A DNA stretch of 41,885 nucleotides from Geobacter sp. UBA5735 (GTDB taxonomy: Bacteria > Desulfobacterota > Desulfuromonadia > Geobacterales > Geobacteraceae), in NCBI GenBank assembly GCA_002419385.1, contig DIFZ01000047.1:1-41885 (forward strand), given 5' to 3'. The translations under genes and the position numbers were made by a program. Of the stretch, positions 38,740-41,885 are shown in pieces (within the stretch, counting starts at the first letter, position 1; every line of letters starts with the position of its first letter). The notes beneath the pieces were generated by a model. It saw only the letters and a list, made by a program, of their open reading frames with translations. It was not told the origin of the DNA and did not search any database.

Positions 38740-41304
38740 TCAATTCCCTTTGCCGCGGAGCGATCCTTCGCAGCACCATTTGAGCCACATGCTCCGGTAG
38801 GCATGCTCCAGAGTGCGTGTGAAACGGGGTGCGTCGCACAGCGGTGATGCCGCGAGACGGTCCCGCAGCGAGCTGCGCATTTGTTCCAGCCGTGACAGGT
38901 CGCCCGCTAGGGAAGCTGCCTTGGCCACATACCCTCCGCGGTCTCCGGCGATGAATTCCAGGAGGCCCGCGGCGCTAAGGTGGCTGAGGGAGTGCCGTGA
39001 AGCAAACCGTTCTCCCCCCAGAGTAATCACCGGCACCCCCATCCACAAGCTTTCCAGAGTCGTCAGCCCACCCGAATACGGGAACGGGTCCAGCGCCACG
39101 TCCACGTCTCCATACCTTCCCAGGAGTTTCCGGTGCGGAACCATCCCGGAAAACCGAACCCTGTCTCCGACTCCCCCGGCAGCGAATGCTTCCCGATAGC
39201 GCCTGTCCATGCACGGATCGCCGAGCGCTTTTGTCACCATGAGCAGGCGCGCATCGGGAATGGCTGCCAGCACTTGCGTCCAGAGCGAAATGACCTCGGG
39301 ATTGATCTTGGCCAGGTTGTTGAAGCAGCCGAAGGTGACGAATCCGTTCCTGAGCGCCGGCAGAGGCGCGACCGGCGGTGCATAGTCCGGCGGGGTGTAG
39401 CAGACGTAGCAGTCAGGCAGACGCACGACCGATTCCACATACCAGTGATCGGTTCCTGCGGGAGTTTCGCGGTCGTCAGAGACCAGGTAGTCCATCGCCG
39501 AGAGGCCGGTCGTCCCGACGTATCCGGCCCAGGTGACCTGCACCGGCGCCGGTTTTCTGCCGAAAACGAGGAGTCGGTTGCGCGCCGTGTGGCCCGCCAG
39601 GTCAACCAGGATATCGATGCCGTCCTTGCGGATCAGATCTGCCAGATCATCGTCGGGCATGCCGAAAATGGTCTGCCACGCGTCACTGTTGCACCGCAGC
39701 CTGTCGGTCAGGTCGTCACCGAAACTCTGGTTGGCATAACAGTGAATCCGGAAGCGCGAACGGTCATGGGACGCGAGAACCCCGTCAAGGAAATAGCCGA
39801 CGGGATGGCGGCGCAAGTCGCCGGAAACATAGCCGATTCGCAGCGGCCTTTCCGGGTCGGGACGGTCTGCCGGGGGGGGCATCACACGGACTCCCGCCAG
39901 ATGGGCCGCTTCCCATGCCCTGGACTCGCGCAGCAGATCTTCCGGCGTGATTGAGGTGTCGTACTGGATGTTCATGAGCAGGTTGCTGTGGGCGACCACA
40001 TGATCCGGCTTCAGCTCCAGAGCCCGCCTGAAGCATGCCATTGCATCCGTGATGCGGCACTGGTCCTGGAATACCGTTCCCAGATTATAGTGTGCTTCCG
40101 CCATATCCGGTCGGACCATGAGCGCCCGGGTGTAAATGCGGATCGCTTCTTCCGAGCTTCCCAGTTCTTTCAAGGCGTTCCCGAGGTTGATGAGCACTTC
40201 GGCGTTGTCCGGCTCCAGTTCCAGGGCCTGGTGGTACACGGGGACGGACTTGGCGGCATTGCCGCTGTCACGCAGGGCGTTCCCCAGGTTTATCAGGAAG
40301 CCCGGCGTCCCCGGTTCGAGGGACACTGCCCGGCGGTAGCTTGAAACCGCTTCGTTGAGCCGCCCCTGATCCCGCAGTGCATTGCCCATGTTGAAATGGG
40401 CGAGCGGCGCATCCGGATCCAGGTCCAGTGCCCTGCGGTACCAGGATTCGGCCTCGGCCGGTTTGCCCAGGTCCCGCAGCACTGCGCCGTAATTGACGCA
40501 CGCCTGGGCATTGGCCGATGATTGGTCAAGGACGCGTTCATAGCAGGAGGCAGCTTCCTCAAGCCTTCCCAGGTCTCTGAGGGCAGCCCCCAGATTCAGG
40601 CGCGCCTCCATATATCCCGGTTCCCGGTCGAGCGCCTGTTCATAGCTCGCCGCCGCTTCGTCAGTCCTCCCGGCTTCCAGCAGGACGTTCCCGAGATTGT
40701 AGTGACAGACCGCCATGTCCGGCCGCTGCTCCAACGCCGTGCGGTAGCAGGTTTCCGCTTCCTTGAGATTTCCTGCTTCCTTGCAGGCCAACCCCAGGTT
40801 GATGCGGGCTTCCGTGAGACGGGGGTTGGCTGCGAGCGCCCTCTTGAAATGTGCCGCGGATTCGTCGAATCTTTTCCCGGCCAGGAGGATGTTTCCCAGG
40901 TTGTAGTGGGCCATGGCGAACGTGCCGTTGATGGTAATGGCCTTCCGGTAGCTTGCCTCGGCCTTGTCTGGGCGTCCCAGTTCCCTCAGGGCGTTCCCCC
41001 TGTTGGTGTAAGCTTCGGCAAAATCCGGTTTTCCGGCGATAGCGCGGTCGAAAAAATCGAGAGCGGCCGGGTAATTCTGTCGCTGCAGCGCCACGACCCC
41101 CAAGAGATGGAGTGCCTGAAAATTGTCCGGCTGGAAGGCGATCACCTGCCGGTAGATGCCCTCGGCCGTGTCCAGGCTTCCGGCCTGGTGGTGGCGCAGG
41201 GCGATGTCCAGCGCCTGTTCGATCCCCAGTGCCTGGCGCTGGCTGCCCGGGCTCTGCGCGACCGGCGCATCAGCGCTACGGGTGGCCTTTTTCTTTTTCT
41301 TCAT
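38740..41304 (-). CDS. TPR-containing O-GlcNAc transferase-like glycosyltransferase
   Basis: An 854-residue cytoplasmic protein. A lysine-rich start (MKKKKKATRS) is followed by about 11-12 tetratricopeptide repeats (about 25-440, e.g. AMAHYNLGNILLAGKRFDESAAHFKRALAANP). Next comes the OGT/SPINDLY-type GT41 catalytic region: PLRIGYVSGDLRRHPVGYFL, DILVDLAGHTARNRLLVFGRKPAPVQVTWAGYVGTTG, VTFGCFNNLAKINPEVISLW and ALDPFPYSGGLTTLESLWMGVPVITLGGERFASRHSLSHL. Bacterial members glycosylate proteins such as pilins or flagellins, or act in polysaccharide pathways; the target here is unknown. The start was set at ATG 41304, which has GGAG 11 bases upstream; the longer frame adds 48 residues without similarity. 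Convergent with gspAB. Confidence 0.93.
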   Translation of the reverse strand: MKKKKKATRSADAPVAQSPGSQRQALGIEQALDIALRHHQAGSLDTAEGIYRQVIAFQPDNFQALHLLGVVALQRQNYPAALDFFDRAIAGKPDFAEAYTNRGNALRELGRPDKAEASYRKAITINGTFAMAHYNLGNILLAGKRFDESAAHFKRALAANPRLTEARINLGLACKEAGNLKEAETCYRTALEQRPDMAVCHYNLGNVLLEAGRTDEAAASYEQALDREPGYMEARLNLGAALRDLGRLEEAASCYERVLDQSSANAQACVNYGAVLRDLGKPAEAESWYRRALDLDPDAPLAHFNMGNALRDQGRLNEAVSSYRRAVSLEPGTPGFLINLGNALRDSGNAAKSVPVYHQALELEPDNAEVLINLGNALKELGSSEEAIRIYTRALMVRPDMAEAHYNLGTVFQDQCRITDAMACFRRALELKPDHVVAHSNLLMNIQYDTSITPEDLLRESRAWEAAHLAGVRVMPPPADRPDPERPLRIGYVSGDLRRHPVGYFLDGVLASHDRSRFRIHCYANQSFGDDLTDRLRCNSDAWQTIFGMPDDDLADLIRKDGIDILVDLAGHTARNRLLVFGRKPAPVQVTWAGYVGTTGLSAMDYLVSDDRETPAGTDHWYVESVVRLPDCYVCYTPPDYAPPVAPLPALRNGFVTFGCFNNLAKINPEVISLWTQVLAAIPDARLLMVTKALGDPCMDRRYREAFAAGGVGDRVRFSGMVPHRKLLGRYGDVDVALDPFPYSGGLTTLESLWMGVPVITLGGERFASRHSLSHLSAAGLLEFIAGDRGGYVAKAASLAGDLSRLEQMRSSLRDRLAASPLCDAPRFTRTLEHAYRSMWLKWCCEGSLRGKGN

Positions 41305-41860
41305 AGAGATATTTCTCCGGCCATTGGTATGGGCCTTGATCATCGATGTGGAGTGAAGCTCTTGCCCTGGTGCATTTACGACCGGCATTTCGCTGTTGCC
41401 GTGCTGCCCGCGGGAACAATTTCTACTGTATTTCCGAGAATTTTGCAAGGAACAACTGGTAAGACTTGCCCTGCTGCTGGTTCCCGCGCTTCCCTTCAGG
41501 GAGAAATTGATTTCTGAACAGAAAGGGTGACGGATTGTTGAGGGAGAATCAGTGGCTGTACGGTTGTGACTTGTTACTCACCAAAGGGAATTCTATAACA
41601 TTTGGCACTTTTCAACTACTTGAAAATATTGTTGCACAATTTTATGGATACTTAAATTACGCATAAAGGTCCCGTATCGAGTACTCATTTTGTGGTAAAA
41701 AAATGCGGCAGAAAAAAAATTTTTCCCTTTGGATAAAAATATGTATAGTGCGTTCGCAGGCGTGTTGCCGACAGGTTCATTGTGCAGGCAGCAGGGCAGG
41801 CCCAAACAGCAGGTTGAGTATTTTTGTTACACCTTACTCCATTTCAGCGGAGCTTGAAAT
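41305..41860. other. AT-rich intergenic region at the right edge
   Basis: About 550 bases, AT-rich at 41590-41760, with no gene. It probably contains promoters for the minus-strand glycosyltransferase and for a gene to the right. I could not fix a -35/-10 pair. TTGGCAC at 41602 resembles half of a sigma-54 site but the -12 element is missing. The 70-codon minus-strand frame at 41593-41805 has no ribosome site and looks random. Confidence 0.5.
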
Positions 41861-41885
41861 ATGCACACCATAGTGAAGAAAGAGA
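41861..41885 (+). CDS. Possible start of a gene running out of the window
   Basis: ATG 41861 (MHTIVKKE...) is preceded by GCGGAGCTTGAAAT, a reasonable ribosome site, and stays open to the last base. Only eight codons are visible, so the product cannot be named. Confidence 0.35.

Noticed and set aside
41600..41625. Possible sigma-54 promoter (TTGGCAC)
   Set aside because: The -12 GC element is not at the required spacing.

Overview
The window looks like chromosome from a delta-type anaerobe of the Geobacter group (Geobacterales/Desulfuromonadia). This is an inference from gene content: a 14-subunit complex I operon whose NuoB, NuoC and NuoD are fused in one polypeptide, a MucR-like zinc-finger relic, an HD-GYP protein, long hybrid histidine kinases, GspA/GspB, and intergenic REP-like debris of the kind found beside REP-associated tyrosine transposases. 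No ribosomal RNA or other definitive taxonomic marker is present.

Layout. (1) 1-4601 is an accessory block bounded by a 312/321-bp direct repeat. It holds a stub of a REP-associated transposase, an AAA/DUF4143 ATPase, an M48 metallopeptidase broken by a one-base frameshift and carrying a pilin-like tail, and a small cupin. (2) 4564-8425 is a minus-strand run: a CvfB-type S1 protein whose last codons lie inside the repeat, an ABC-F ATPase, and an HD-GYP protein. (3) 9051-10688 is an MscS-family channel. (4) 10683-12722 is a small island-like segment bounded by an intact tRNA-Ser(CGA) and a partial copy of that tRNA's 3' half. It contains a degraded hypothetical gene, a cold-shock protein, a YefM/YoeB toxin-antitoxin pair and a REP-like hairpin, but no integrase. 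(5) 12839-17492 is a three-gene signalling operon on the minus strand (membrane hybrid-type sensor kinase, single-domain receiver, REC-PAS-kinase-REC protein) joined by ATGA overlaps. (6) 17807-18303 has a fragmented MucR homologue and a 143-bp near-perfect long palindrome.

(7) 18347-33221 is the main locus: bcp (peroxiredoxin) four bases ahead of nuoA, then nuoBCD, E, F, G, H, an ankyrin-repeat gene, nuoI, J, K, L, M, N, mostly overlapping or tightly spaced. This encodes an NADH:quinone oxidoreductase with the NuoEFG NADH-input module. (8) 33319-35263 is a thiamine (thiazole/coupling) operon, thiS-thiG-thiE, preceded by a TPP riboswitch whose antiterminator/terminator pairing can be read directly. 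A TIGR01212-type radical SAM gene follows. (9) 36272-38687 encodes GspA and GspB, accessory factors for type II secretion assembly, convergent with (10) a large TPR/O-GlcNAc-transferase-like glycosyltransferase. The final 0.5 kb is AT-rich and shows at most the first codons of a gene running out of the window.

Three independent genes (M48 peptidase, hypothetical at 10799-11096, MucR homologue) are each disrupted by a single-base change inside a G/C run. That pattern could be real decay, phase variation or sequencing error, and reads should be checked before the pseudogene calls are relied on. I did not find a clearly new multi-gene defence or metabolic system. The most interesting items are the repeat-bounded block that carries the cvfB tail, the M48-pilin-like fusion, the integrase-less tRNA-Ser island, the long palindrome, the kinase whose periplasmic sensor has been reduced to the end of a substrate-binding domain, and the ankyrin gene inside the nuo operon.
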